Origin: Endotrypanum monterogeii
Taxonomy: Eukaryota > Euglenozoa > Kinetoplastea > Trypanosomatida > Trypanosomatidae
DNA length: 64,000 bases
Reading direction: 5' to 3'
NCBI GenBank assembly: GCA_000333855.2
Contig: CM007339.1
Coordinates: forward strand, 27,101 to 91,100
Part shown: in pieces, positions 9,546 through 20,677 of the stretch
Layout of the letters: each line of letters opens with the position of its first letter
Numbering within the stretch: position 1 is the first letter of the stretch
Translations under genes and position numbers: made by a program
Notes under the pieces: generated by a model
The model's database searches: none
Seen by the model: only the letters and a program-made list of their open reading frames with translations
Told to the model about the DNA's origin: nothing

Positions 9546-12500
9546 CTAGCACTCTCCTTCGCCCGCCTCGGACAAGCTAGTGGAGGAGTCTTTCTTGTGG
9601 TGCATAGAAAATGTATGGTTGCACAGAGGTGGCGAGCCCCCCGTGTCCTTCATCTCGTGCGCCGCTTCGTCCTCGGAATCGTATAGTGGAGACTGAGTGT
9701 TCTCCTGAGCCTTCGGCACGCAGCGGTGAGGAGTATCACCCGTCTTTTCCCTCTTTAGACTACTCTCGCTATCTTTGTCCATCAGCCTGCTTGGGTTTCG
9801 CGGCGGCGGTGAGTCGCCGGCTTCAGTATACACCGCTGTCTTCTTGTCTAGGCGTGAATGTGACAGGGTGGGAATGGTCTGCTGGAGAGAGAAGGCGACA
9901 AAGCCGAGTGCAGTGGGAGCAACGACGACACAGAAAAGCGCAATGCTTAGGGTGGTGAAGTTGTGGCTCACATTCTGAGACCCCGAGGTGGGCAAATCTA
10001 GCACGGGATAGTCATCCATGGAGGTTTGGTCGATCAAATGCACCCCTTCGGTCTTGGAAAGGGCGAACCAGGCTGCAACTTTGTCAGAGCTTTTCACCAA
10101 CAGTGGCAAGTTCGTACCCTGTGCTAGGAACCGGTAGAGCTGCGAAGTCGGCGTCGTCGTTGACTGCGGTGCTACGCCGGTTCGAAGCACATTATCAATG
10201 AAAAGTGCGAACGCATTGTTGCCGAGGGAAGCTACCAGCACCTCCTTCTCCGGAATAGTGAGCACCGTAGCCGTGTACTTGATGAGAACTGCTCGCGCAG
10301 CCTCGGTATCGAGCAGGTCTGACGATGCGTTGAGAGGCAAAAAAGTCATCCGCAGTGACATGGTGTTGTCGACGAGCTGAGTTCCCTTCGAGCTGAGAAT
10401 CATGTACGCGTCTACAGCAACAAACTCCGGGCTTGCGCCGCTAGAAGCTGTAGCGCACATCTTTACGTACACCTCCGTATCTCCGCTACCACCCAATGTC
10501 TGCTGCACCCCTGCCGGAACCGTCACCCATCGACGTCCGAGGACATCCGTCTCAACTGTCACCACTGTAGCGATCATAGCAGAAGCGCGGCACGTCGGCA
10601 CATCACTCTCGCTCTTCACCACTTGCAGCGCCAACCGCGTTATCGGGGGGCTTTGAGGGTCTGTGAGGAGAATACGCACATCGGCAGGGGCTGAGACTGA
10701 AAGGACGAGGTACGGAAGGTAGAAAAGGGAGGATAGGGTAAGCTGTGTGACTCGGATAGAGCGACCGCGATGCTCCTCAAACGGCATTGGTGATGCTATG
10801 CTACCCGACGTGCTTGCCGCGTAGCAGGGGAATAAGACTGGTTCCGATACGCCCTCCGGTGCTGCAGCAATCAAGGAGACCTCCACGGTCACGTTAGAGC
10901 TGCTAGGGGATATGTAGCTAAGGATCGCTGTGTGCGCCGCGGCGGCCATGCACGTCGCGTCATTCCAAACCAGCTTTAAGACAAGAACAACAGAAGGGGA
11001 AAACGTGCCTACTACATTCCATGTTGCTGTCTGAGTTTGGTACAAGTGAATGTTTTTCTCGTTGGGCAGCGCGTCGGCAATGCTGATCGCTTCGGCACCA
11101 TACGTGGTGACTGCACCAGTGACGACCTTTATATATGTGCCCGTAACAGGCGCCCACACATCACCATTGCGCGTGCACACAGCGTAATAGCCATCCAACT
11201 TGGCGAACAGGAGCCCGCTAGTGTCTATTACCGAGATTCCGTTTTCTGTGCGCGCTACCATCACGTCCGAGCCAACGTGCACGCTGCGGCACGTCCCGCT
11301 CCACGGCACAAATCCAACTACGACACCGGAGACCTCAGTGGAGGGGTTCAGCAGAATATGGGGGTGATTGCTGAGCACCACGGCAGCTGGGCCGTACGTT
11401 GCACCGTCGTCAGTGGACAGCTGCAGCATGCTGAACTGCTGGCAGTGAACAAAAGCAGCAGCCACCGGAACGTAGACATCATTCATTAGCACAATCGCCT
11501 GCGTCGTATACAAATTACCGGCCATAAGCACTGTGAGACGGCTGGGGCCCACGAAGGCGCCCTCCAGTCGTTCTGGCCACACATGAGAACGGACGGCACC
11601 GTTGCACACCTGGACGTAGTGCTCCTCTGTGTGCAGGCCGCATGTTGAAGCGCTCCCACATGGCCTCCACTCCGCATCGTCGATGCCAGCCTCTTGGATC
11701 CACTGCTGTCGGCCCAGGACGTACGATGCGAAGTCCACCTGTAACCCTGTCGACACGAACATAAATGTGCCAGTTCCCTTGTAGATTCCAACGCAAACGG
11801 TGTAAACGCCCACCAAGGCTGTCGGGACGGCGATGTACTGCTGAGTTCCGTAAGACTGGATGCGAGTTGTGTAGCCAAAAGAACAGCTGCCGTCTTTAGA
11901 CATGCGCACCGCCGCGCCAGACCTGAGGGACGGGAGGTGACTACTGCGTAAGACAAGCGGCACCGCGTCGTACTCAGTCCCAGAAGAGAGCACCACCCTG
12001 CGGGAGGCAATGTCACTTGCGCCAGCTATGGATACCAGACAATTAGTGGGTTGGAGTACTGTATAGTCGATTCGCACGTATTTGTCGTCAGCGCACAGCA
12101 CTCCGTGCACCTGCTGAAGGGAAAGGGGAAATGAGAACTGCATTATGCCGTTCGCAGCGTCCCGCGTCGCCTCCTCTTTGGAGCGTCCACAGGCAGCTTT
12201 CTTGTCTGCTGCGGTAGCACCTGCCTGAACTGCAACGAAACGAAATACACGATAGGACTCGGATACAGTGACCACAGCAGACATATAAGCGTCCGCGTCA
12301 TCTGCGCCTGATGAGGGGCGAATAAACTCCAGTAGGTTCAAGGTTCCCTTGCTTCCGTTGAAGATTGTCAGCACGGGTGGTGTGGAGGATGCCAGTGGCT
12401 GATTGGCCCTCCCACCAACTGTGACCGGCTCACCGTGGTAAGTAAGGGGAAATTTCGTACTGGAGGATATGCGCCGAATGCACACGTAGCGACCGGCAGA

Positions 12501-13853
12501 AAAGTTGCTGCCCACGACAAGGAGGGCATTGACTGCGGTTGCGGGATCGCCGCTAATGTCGAAGGAATTTAGTGGAAGCAGTGAAATTTTCGCCCCATCC
12601 GTGTCGCAGTGGGGTGACGCCGACGTGTAAGCTGTGTAAGCACCACTCGCGATGGCGGTCGTGGTGCCACCGTGGAGCGTGATCGGGATCGCCGCTTCAG
12701 AAGAAAGGTTGGCGGTCGTGGTGGTTGCTGTGACAGCTTGTAGGACAAGAGGAGCTACGACCATACTTTTACCGTTGTACGTGGCACAAATGCTTTTGCG
12801 GCCAGCACCCACACGCTTTACATAGCTGCTGGGCACAAAGAAACGCATGTAGCTGCGAGTGACCAAATACGGGATAGGGGAATCAGATGGAGTGCAGCGA
12901 CCGCCGACAGCACCGTTGTTGATCATGGAAAACAGCAGAGTCGATGTGATGATATGCGAAACGTCTACTGTGTAGGGAAGCGCCGTCCCCACTCCCGCGA
13001 AGCGTGCCGTCGCTAGGATATCCGTGTCCTCTTGGGTCAGGTCATCGCTCAGCTTCACGCCAGCGGACATCTGCTGAAGTGCGATCATTACTGGTGTTAT
13101 CCGCAGCTTCGAGCCAGTGGCCAGGACATGATCAGCGCTTTGAGTGACCAGTGACAAAGAACACGAAGTCACCTCGGACACGTTGTACAACTCATTCGGC
13201 ACCTGGAAGCAAACGGATTCCGTGGACCCATACGACACAAGAGCTGATGTGGGGCCTGCGGCTCCGAACTGTACCGCGATCACAGTACTAGCTGCCTGAA
13301 GAAACTGCAAGTCGTGTGCAAGGGGCACCGTAGCTGGAAGACAGATCACGTTGGAGGTGAAGTCCATTACATCCACAACTGGGACCGCAGCAAAGACGAC
13401 GCTCTTCAGTGTCTGCATAACTGCCGAAACAGTTGGTCTAGAGGAAGGCGGTAATGTCGTAGTCGTCGGCGCTGTCGTCCCATCATTTACACCATCGGTG
13501 CAAAGATAATTCCAACTTGAAGAGATAAGTATGACGGACCATGCACCAGTATTTCGCAAAACGAGTCGGTACCGACCGACAGATGGGATCAGGAAATCCT
13601 TAGGCTTCCACAGAGTGGGCTCATCGTTGTCCCACTGGACTACACCATCAATAACAGTAGCAGGAAGAATAGCAAAGGTCAGTTTATTTTCGAGAAGATA
13701 CTGCGCTCCCTTCTTGTTCTCATCAGGACTGTGAATCACAAAGCCTGACGTACCAGCACCGCAGCCGCCTAACGCTACAGTGAGGGCTGCCTCACATCTT
13801 GCCACCAGAACACAGAAAAGCAGCAGCAAGGCAACAAATCCACGCTGGGCCAT
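9546..13853 (-). CDS. Large putative type I surface protein with repeated Cys modules
   Basis: This 1435-residue protein is one I do not recognise by name. Residues 1-22 form a clear signal peptide (hydrophobic LLLLFCVLVA followed by small residues). A single membrane segment lies near 1299-1323 (SIALFCVVVAPTALGF), followed by a polar tail of about 112 residues rich in Ser, Pro and acidic residues. The ectodomain appears to be built from divergent modules that begin with a Cys and end with a pattern like G-x-Y-x-V-C. Examples are C320/C356, C416/C458, C657/C687 and C855/C893, each followed by a short loop and a hydrophobic strand (VVAPLVLQ, WAPVTGTYIKV). Many Ser/Thr residues and NxS/T sites suggest glycosylation. 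Predicted topology: extracellular or flagellar-pocket ectodomain, one TM, cytosolic tail. Possible roles are adhesion or receptor; no function is assigned. The ATG at 13853-13851 precedes the signal peptide directly. Confidence 0.9.
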   Translation of the reverse strand: MAQRGFVALLLLFCVLVARCEAALTVALGGCGAGTSGFVIHSPDENKKGAQYLLENKLTFAILPATVIDGVVQWDNDEPTLWKPKDFLIPSVGRYRLVLRNTGAWSVILISSSWNYLCTDGVNDGTTAPTTTTLPPSSRPTVSAVMQTLKSVVFAAVPVVDVMDFTSNVICLPATVPLAHDLQFLQAASTVIAVQFGAAGPTSALVSYGSTESVCFQVPNELYNVSEVTSCSLSLVTQSADHVLATGSKLRITPVMIALQQMSAGVKLSDDLTQEDTDILATARFAGVGTALPYTVDVSHIITSTLLFSMINNGAVGGRCTPSDSPIPYLVTRSYMRFFVPSSYVKRVGAGRKSICATYNGKSMVVAPLVLQAVTATTTTANLSSEAAIPITLHGGTTTAIASGAYTAYTSASPHCDTDGAKISLLPLNSFDISGDPATAVNALLVVGSNFSAGRYVCIRRISSSTKFPLTYHGEPVTVGGRANQPLASSTPPVLTIFNGSKGTLNLLEFIRPSSGADDADAYMSAVVTVSESYRVFRFVAVQAGATAADKKAACGRSKEEATRDAANGIMQFSFPLSLQQVHGVLCADDKYVRIDYTVLQPTNCLVSIAGASDIASRRVVLSSGTEYDAVPLVLRSSHLPSLRSGAAVRMSKDGSCSFGYTTRIQSYGTQQYIAVPTALVGVYTVCVGIYKGTGTFMFVSTGLQVDFASYVLGRQQWIQEAGIDDAEWRPCGSASTCGLHTEEHYVQVCNGAVRSHVWPERLEGAFVGPSRLTVLMAGNLYTTQAIVLMNDVYVPVAAAFVHCQQFSMLQLSTDDGATYGPAAVVLSNHPHILLNPSTEVSGVVVGFVPWSGTCRSVHVGSDVMVARTENGISVIDTSGLLFAKLDGYYAVCTRNGDVWAPVTGTYIKVVTGAVTTYGAEAISIADALPNEKNIHLYQTQTATWNVVGTFSPSVVLVLKLVWNDATCMAAAAHTAILSYISPSSSNVTVEVSLIAAAPEGVSEPVLFPCYAASTSGSIASPMPFEEHRGRSIRVTQLTLSSLFYLPYLVLSVSAPADVRILLTDPQSPPITRLALQVVKSESDVPTCRASAMIATVVTVETDVLGRRWVTVPAGVQQTLGGSGDTEVYVKMCATASSGASPEFVAVDAYMILSSKGTQLVDNTMSLRMTFLPLNASSDLLDTEAARAVLIKYTATVLTIPEKEVLVASLGNNAFALFIDNVLRTGVAPQSTTTPTSQLYRFLAQGTNLPLLVKSSDKVAAWFALSKTEGVHLIDQTSMDDYPVLDLPTSGSQNVSHNFTTLSIALFCVVVAPTALGFVAFSLQQTIPTLSHSRLDKKTAVYTEAGDSPPPRNPSRLMDKDSESSLKREKTGDTPHRCVPKAQENTQSPLYDSEDEAAHEMKDTGGSPPLCNHTFSMHHKKDSSTSLSEAGEGEC

Positions 13854-15231
13854 TGTTCACGGATGAGATTGGGGGAAGTGCCGAAAACACCAACGACGAA
13901 GAGGAAACCAAAAAAAAACTAAAAATGCAAACACCTCCCAGGCCTGGTGGACAGGGGACACGAGAAAGGAGCAACAAAACAGAGGAGACACCAACAAAAG
14001 CCCTTCCGTGTACTCAGAGAAGTAAGCGGTGCACCGCCTTATGACGTGTATCTTTTGATGCCTGCACTACTGCGATCCCACGTCAATCATCCACCTCAGC
14101 AGCAGTAAGGCGCAGGAAGAATGGACAGAAGAAAGCAATGAAGAGAGCGATACACACATACTAAAAGAACCTTGTCATCCCAGACAGAAACTTGTTACCG
14201 CTACCCTCTCTCTCATAAAAACTAAACGTCGCCGTCTCCTTTTGCCGGCAAAAAAAAAATGTCAACACGCGTGGGCAGTACCCTAAAGAGAACAACCACA
14301 CAAACACGATCAAAGCAACTCCACAGAAATGTGAAGAAATAAAAAATTTTATGAGCGGAAATCAGGAAAAATAATAATAATAACAATATGTGTTCGATAA
14401 ATATGCAACAGGTCAGCAACGCTGACAATCGAGGAGACGGGAGCCCTCCTCTCAATTAGCACGAGGACGCCAAGCTTGATTTCGGAAGAAAAACGCACTG
14501 TGCTCAAAAAAAAAACGAAAAGAGTGAAAGGTAGGGTGTATTTTAGGGATTGATGGAGATACAAAAATCCTTCGAATATCACTAATAGTCAAGTGAAGTG
14601 CCCCCACAGGAATGCGGAGGGGAGATGTTGACACTTCTTACAGATTTTTTTTTTCTTACGGCAGCGACCGCCAAAATGGACAGACAAATTGTCCCTCTTC
14701 AGTACACTTCGGAAAACTCACATAACAAGGCACACGCAGACGTGCTCGAGACCAACAAAGATAGGAAGATGTTGACGCTCGCCACCACGTGGTGTACAGC
14801 CTGCGAGTGCGCTGAGAGAGAAACAGGGGGTGTCTAAAAGAAGGGGCTACGAAGCGATAAACTCCGCGCTGATCAAAGGGAAGCAGAAGAGAGGAATCAG
14901 AGTAGGAAAACAAAACAGAAGTGCGTCGGTGCAACAACCACTAGGTCTTTTTCTCCCCTTTTTTGTCCAGCGACGACCACCACCGCGTCCTCACACTTCA
15001 GGTGCGTGGTTGGGGCTTTTGCTGATTAATCCCCTTTTCTTTCGCCGCTGCCGGTGTAGCGTCGACTTTAGAAAGGTTCAGAGTGACGCCGTGCAATTTG
15101 TCGCTTTTAGTGCACTGTGGGTTAGTTTTGCTTAAGGGAAGTAAAAGTCGGGGGAAGAGAGGGGTGGGATGGAGTTTCTTTCCAAAGATGCTGACTGGAA
15201 AGGTATTGTGCTTCCGTGTGGTACGCTAATG

Positions 15232-15234
<3 letters not shown>

Positions 15235-15273
<39 letters not shown>
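15235..15273. repeat. (TA)n(TG)n microsatellite
   Basis: A perfect TA run followed by a short TG run in non-coding sequence. Confidence 0.85.
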
Positions 15274-15276
<3 letters not shown>

Positions 15277-16237
15277 GTGGTGTGTGAGAGCGCTTCTTTG
15301 TTGAGCTTTGCAGTAGTGAGTCTGCCTGCTGAAAAGAAAAAAAAAGGGGGGGGTGAGTCGACTACGAGCAAAGAAAAATGAGCACTAAAAGAAGTAAAAA
15401 TGGTGGTGGGAAGAGAGCCGGTGTTTACAGGAGCAGCACACATGAACACAATGCCTCCAGCAAATAGAAGCATAGGGAAATCACACACGATGGACATGCG
15501 ACGTGAGCCCCTAGCGTCACGAGATGTCAGAAGGCCGTAACAAAAAGCTCGCGTTAACGTCTCTTCGGCCACTACTGTCCCTCCTGGAACCTTTGGGGAT
15601 GTAGCGAAGAGTTTTCGGTGGGCGACCGGAAGAAAACGTGCAAGGGGACCCAAGACTTGTGCCTCTGGAGCCTTTCTTCTTCCTACGTGTCACTTCGTTT
15701 GAGGGAGTGGGATTGAAGCAACAAGTCCTCTCCCCCTCCTAATCACTGTATTTTTTTTCTCGTCATGTTCGTTGCCAAAAGCGCTTTGCATACTCTGAGG
15801 TACGATCGATCCGACCACAATTATCCCTCCTTAGCCTCACTTCTGGTTTCTCAGATGTGTCCATGCATCCCATCCCTACCTTTCTTCTTTGCCACACGTG
15901 CGTGCGTTGTGCGAGTACCTCACAGCCGCAAATGCTCCCTTATTTTGTTTCCATCGACTTGCCCTTTATTACCCGCTCTTGCCTCTGTATGGACACGCTT
16001 CTGGTAGCCACCTATCAATCAGCCTGTGAAAACAAGAAGCGGATGTAATAGCATACGAGACAGACACACATACAGCGATACCTACGAAAGGAAGTGGAGG
16101 AGATAAGACAACTTATAGTGCACCATAAAAAGAAGGAAAAGAGTGAAAGGGGGCACAGAAGAAATCCCCGGACGACGCCAACCAGAAATGGTGGTGAAGA
16201 AATGAAGCTTGCTCGCTTCCATTGAGCACAACACCCA

Positions 16238-16722
16238 CAGTGGATCGCATCACCAGCGCCTTTGATCTGAACCGTAACAGACCCACCACGTGGTGCCCCA
16301 GCGGCAGTGGGCGGCCGCTGCCGCAGTGACCGACCCAGCCATCTAAGCACGGCCTCTGTTTCCAGCTGTACCCACCTCCTGCCACGCGGTGCCGCGGGAC
16401 AGGCAGCGCAGGCCCCCTCCCTCCCCAACAGTAACCAGAGGGGGCTGGTCGTGTTATGCCATAGCGCCACTTGGTCACCTTTTCTATCATGTGGATGGCA
16501 CAAACGTGAGCACCTGTCGCAGGCACCTGGTGTCACGGCACCATCGAGGGCCCCACCATCGGCATCCGCAGCGATACATCGCTACGGACACTTCTAAATT
16601 ATCGGCACCTGACACTGCACGCTACCCGCGGGCCGACTGGGCATTGGCTGACAGAGGGACTACCGAGGTCTCTCCGCAGAACGACTGAGCACCCCCTTCC
16701 CTCCCGATGCCATGCCGATGTG

Positions 16723-16753
<31 letters not shown>

Positions 16754-16788
16754 CCAAAGAACGAGACTGGCGATGCGGGCGGACACGC
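16238..16788 (-). repeat. Dispersed 550-bp element, copy B
   Basis: This is a full-length inverted partner of copy A (3071-3621). Both ends coincide with copy A, including the outer 5' segment (GCGTGTCCGCCC on the minus strand), the internal TG/CA tract and the 3' end at GCGATCCACTG. Only scattered single-base differences are visible; for example the core reads GAGAGACC here and GAGGGACC in A. It is oriented with the minus-strand transcription unit and lies in the presumed downstream region of the 1435-residue protein's neighbour spacing, 2.4 kb from the nearest start codon. Confidence 0.85.
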
Positions 16789-17706
16789 GCGCCAGAAAAA
16801 TTTTAGAAAGAAAAAATATATAGGGCAGCATTGAAGAACTGAAGCCGGGGAAGGGAAAAGGGACAACGTGCATAAACGGTGGAACGATGTGAACAGAGAA
16901 ACGAAGCGGAGAGACGGCGGAGATTTTATCTCATTTCGAGAAGAAGACATGACGCGGGACGGGCTGAAAAGGGAGTACGAGTGAAGGTGGGAATGGGGGT
17001 GATGTTCCTCCCAAAAAATATACAAGGGCCTCGAGTCTTGACGCAAGGGGGCGCTGCGCGTTCAGGAAGACGAGGAGAAGCGACGATGAGCTAACAAAAG
17101 CGCAGAAGAAAAAAAAGAACAAAGGCAACGAATGATACGGGGTACTTGTCATAGTAGCCTCCGTCACGCAGGCCACTAACGGGCGAGAAGGGGAAGAAGA
17201 GACAGGGGAAACAGTGAAACGCGCAACAAACAGCCCCTGGTACCACCAGCAGTAGTAGTGCTGCTAATTGCAGACTAGTTCAAACGCACAGACACTACAA
17301 CAACATGGAACAAAAAAAAAAGTCATTAAGGCCTCCCACCAGCCTTCCCTGTTTCCTTGTTTGATGTGTTGTGCAGTGAGCAGGGTCATTTCTATATCCA
17401 CACGACTTTGCTTTCCCTTCCTCCCCCGCCCCCTTCATCGCCTTCGTGCTCCACAAGAGAAACAGCGATCCAACCAAAGGTACCTTGCTCGGTGGAACAG
17501 GGAGTGGGGGAGAAGGCGAGGAGGTAAATGGTGCAAAAAGAGAAGAGCTGAGAAACATTTCAAAAACGAGCGAGATGAGTCTGGGGAGAAAGTAGAGGTG
17601 ATAAAGATGCAATATCCGCCGCCCCATAAGTCCAAAGGGGATGTAAAGGAGAAAACACAGAAGCGTAAGAGAGGAGTGTCGACCTCCAGAAATTTCCTTC
17701 CTCGCC

Positions 17707-18930
17707 TCAGAAGTTGAACTCGTCGTCGCTGTCCGCCACATTCGTAGTGGAGTTCTTGCGTTGTGAGGGCAAAGGGCGGACTACGCTGCTGTTGTTCACG
17801 CTGCTCTGGAGAGCAGTGCTACCTGCGAATGGAGCAGAGGTGCCGACTGCGGAGAGCGGGCTGCGATTCCCTTGGTTGAATAAATTGGCATACTTAAAGA
17901 GCGACGTGTTGGAGGCATTGGGTGGGGGACTGCTGTTGCTAGTCAACCCAACATTCGACATCGTCTGCGCCGTGTTCGCTCCGCTAGCGGCCATTTGAAA
18001 GGGGTTGTGCGGCTGACCGGTCGCAATGCCAGCGTACAGCGCCGAGCTACCACCACTGCCAGTGAAATAGGGATGCCGTAGGCACTGTGCCGCAGTGGGT
18101 CGCTCCGCTGGGTTGAAACGCAACATCAGCTCCATGAGGTCTACTGCCGCTGGTGGTGCCGTGGTGAGAATCTGACGCAGCGGTGTTGGCGCAACGGTTG
18201 GAAAGCGGATGTTTATGCGGCGCGCCAGCTGATACCCTTCGTCCCACTCGTTGGGGGCGGGGGAGCCGAGCACTGAGCAAATCTTGAACAACTGGTCACT
18301 CTCTGACGTCCCAGGGAAGAGAGGGCGGCAGAGGTAGAGTTCAGCAAAAATCACAGCGCACGCCCAGATGTCGATGGGCGAGTTGTAATGCGTCGAATGG
18401 AGAACAATTTCCGGAGCGCGGTACCACCGCGTCGAGACGTACTCTGTGAACGGCGGACGAGAGCGAATCTCTTTGGCGAGACCGAAATCGGCAACCTTGA
18501 GCCAGTCACCCGAGATGAGCAAGTTTTCTGGCTTGAGGTCACGGTGCATGAAGCCAGCCTTGTGAATGGCCTGCACGCCAAGCAAGGTCTGGCACATGAT
18601 GCTACGGATCTCCTTGTCACTAAACGCCATTTTGCCGCTCATCTGATTAGCGCGCTGGCGCTGAATCTCAAATATATTTTTTTCACAGTACTCAAAAATC
18701 AGAAAAAGTTCGGTCTTCTCGCGCACTACCTCCTTCAATTTGACCAGGTTGGGGTGTTGCACTCTCCGCAACGACTGAATTTCACGCAGCTGCAGACACT
18801 CCTCCCAGCTGTGAAAGCGCTGCTTCATCATTTTTACTGCTACAATCTCGCCAGTGCTAGTGTTCTGGGCTTTACTCACTGTGCCAAAGGAACCGTCGCC
18901 TAGCTGGCCCATCACCGTGTATCGCTCCAT
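17707..18930 (-). CDS. RCK (MAK/MOK/ICK) family protein kinase with TEY loop
   Basis: The 407-residue protein has a complete kinase domain: GDGSFGTV (11-18), K33, HRDLKPENLL (HRD 129-131), DFGLAKE (DFG 148-150) and an activation loop TEYVSTRWYRAPE (TEY 162-164). TEY followed by S-T-R-W-Y-R-A-P-E is the hallmark of the RCK branch, closest in wording to MOK. RCK kinases in many flagellates control flagellum length and intraflagellar transport, and Leishmania MAP-kinase-like members of this branch affect flagellar length. That makes a flagellar role a reasonable inference. After the domain (about residue 290) comes a low-complexity Ser/Asn/Ala tail ending in an acidic DSDDEFNF. The ATG at 18930-18928 opens directly onto the domain. 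Confidence 0.94.
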   Translation of the reverse strand: MERYTVMGQLGDGSFGTVSKAQNTSTGEIVAVKMMKQRFHSWEECLQLREIQSLRRVQHPNLVKLKEVVREKTELFLIFEYCEKNIFEIQRQRANQMSGKMAFSDKEIRSIMCQTLLGVQAIHKAGFMHRDLKPENLLISGDWLKVADFGLAKEIRSRPPFTEYVSTRWYRAPEIVLHSTHYNSPIDIWACAVIFAELYLCRPLFPGTSESDQLFKICSVLGSPAPNEWDEGYQLARRINIRFPTVAPTPLRQILTTAPPAAVDLMELMLRFNPAERPTAAQCLRHPYFTGSGGSSALYAGIATGQPHNPFQMAASGANTAQTMSNVGLTSNSSPPPNASNTSLFKYANLFNQGNRSPLSAVGTSAPFAGSTALQSSVNNSSVVRPLPSQRKNSTTNVADSDDEFNF

Positions 18931-20677
18931 TTGCCCAAGCCAGATGCGCTGCCCGTCGACACCAGAGAAGAATCCTCTAAGAAATGCAGAGACTCGTAGG
19001 CCAAGTCGCCGGGGTTCAAGAGAAACCCGTTTGGGAAAGAGGGATCAGGGTCCTTGTGTACTCAGCGGAGGCCCCTGTGAAAGCCCCCTATGGATTGGGC
19101 CGGGAAGTGCGTCTGTGTCAATGAAGATGAGGGAGTCAGTGAGGGTGTGCAAGGGTGAAACTCGTCCGCGCCGACAGCGATGAAGGCGAAGGGGGAAATG
19201 CAATGGAAGAGACAAACGGATGGGCGGCAACGTCACAGGGCCCACAAATGGGGGAAAAAAAACGATGAATGAGACTTCTTGGAAGCGATTTGTCGTAAAA
19301 AACTTTGTCGACTTTTCCTTCACTTGTGGTGGTGGTGGTGGTGGTGGTGGTGGTGGTGGTGGTGGTGGTGTGTGTGGGAGGGGAAGGGAGGGGAGGGGAG
19401 GGGGGTTTGGATGTGGTTGCCGTCACTAACTCCCCTTCGTCACGTCTCCAGAGTGCAGGGAGTGAGCGCTTCACGCACACATATGCAGCTCGGAACACCT
19501 ATCGCTTTTTTTCTTTGGTGGGTGGTGAGTAGGTACGTCTGTGTGTGTGCGCAGCACCAAAAAAGCGCAAAGTCAAGAGAGCAACAATATCAATAGTGGT
19601 TCAACGACTACAGTTTCTTTGAAATAAATGCCAAGGACGCAACAAATGAAAGGGACCACAGAAGCTCAATACACTAGAGAGGGGGGAGAAATAAGAAGAG
19701 TAGCAAGGATGTTGGAACGGGTGTAGATCGTCGTGAACGGTACACAAGCATACATTCATGCACTCGAGCGCACTGGAATATGTATGCGCAATCACATGAC
19801 CAAAAGCTGGATGCGTACGTCTGTATGTATTTGTGTGGGAGGGGCAAGAACGATTTCTTCGTGGCTGGTAGTAGTCCTTTTGCGCCGCGTATGCGTATCA
19901 GGACTGCAATTCAGCCGTGGAGCGGCGAAAAAAAAAGAGAGAGGCGGTCGTTCCCTCTAAATACCCTCCGATCGCTGCGCATAACATTGCAAAGGCGGGA
20001 CGCTTTTTTTTTCTTTTCAAGAACAAACAGTCGCGCCGACCCTCACTTGCCTCCGCCCATCCGTTGAGTGAACCTCTTTACCTGCTGCAAAGCCTGTGTG
20101 TGTGCACCTACACGGAGCAGTAGGCCAATCTTACCTCGTGCTCAGCGACAGGTGCACAGGCTAGCAGCATATGGGATAACCCCAAAGGGAGGAGTATATG
20201 TATGCAAGAGAACAAGAAGTAACACTCAGCCTTCTGCGACCCCTGTTCTTTATTATGCAAATGATTGTCTCCACACTGACTCCTTATTTTTTTTCCCCCT
20301 GCGTTGGTGTTCTTCTCGTGGCGTATGGGTTGGGCTTCGCGGCATTCTCCTCGTTAATAAAAAAACAAACCACACACACTTTCGGCCAGACACGTGCACG
20401 ACTAAAAAGAAAAAAGACGATTGAAGTGTGCTTCGCATGCGTATGGCTCTTTTTCATCGTATTCGCCCTTCATCTCGCGGCGGCCTCGATATTCCCTCCC
20501 CTTCTCTCAAAACAGCCTCACGAAGTACACACATTCAACCGCTGGCGAAGTGTGTAAGTGTGTGTGTGTATATATGTGTATGTGTTTGTGTGTCTAGGTT
20601 GAGGAAAGGAGGGTGCTGCTGTACAGAAAGCTTGAAAGTTGAATAAGACAGTTGAGCGTGCACCTTGCTTCCTCCTC
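18931..20677. other. Intergenic region with (GGT)n tract
   Basis: There are 1.75 kb between MBF1 and the RCK kinase. It contains a strong (GGT)n plus G-run tract (19326-19407) upstream of the kinase and A-runs on the plus strand. A plus-strand hydrophobic frame at 20198-20557 lies antisense to the unit and is listed among the findings rather than as a gene. Confidence 0.55.
19326..19407 (+). repeat. (GGT)n tract followed by G-runs
   Basis: About 15 GGT units are followed by TGTGTGGGAGGGGAAGGGAGGGG-type G-runs. The plus strand is a strong G-quadruplex candidate; the minus-strand transcript would carry a CCA-rich tract, about 400 bases upstream of the RCK kinase ATG. Confidence 0.85.

Larger units (their letters stand above)
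13854..17706. other. Intergenic region with dispersed element
   Basis: There are 3.85 kb without a supported gene. It contains A-runs near the start of the surface-protein gene (13909-13927), a (TA)n tract at 15235-15263 and copy B of the 550-bp element (16238-16788). The longer open frames near 15.1-15.7 kb and 17.3-17.7 kb are compositionally biased or contain the microsatellite and were not accepted. Confidence 0.55.

Noticed and set aside
15132..15653. 173-codon minus-strand frame
   Set aside because: Contains Ile-Tyr repeats from the TA tract and no recognisable domain.
16389..16688. 99-codon frame (MPRDRQ...) conserved in all three element copies
   Set aside because: It starts at GTG in each copy and is conserved only because the DNA copies are nearly identical; overlapping frames on the other strand are equally conserved.
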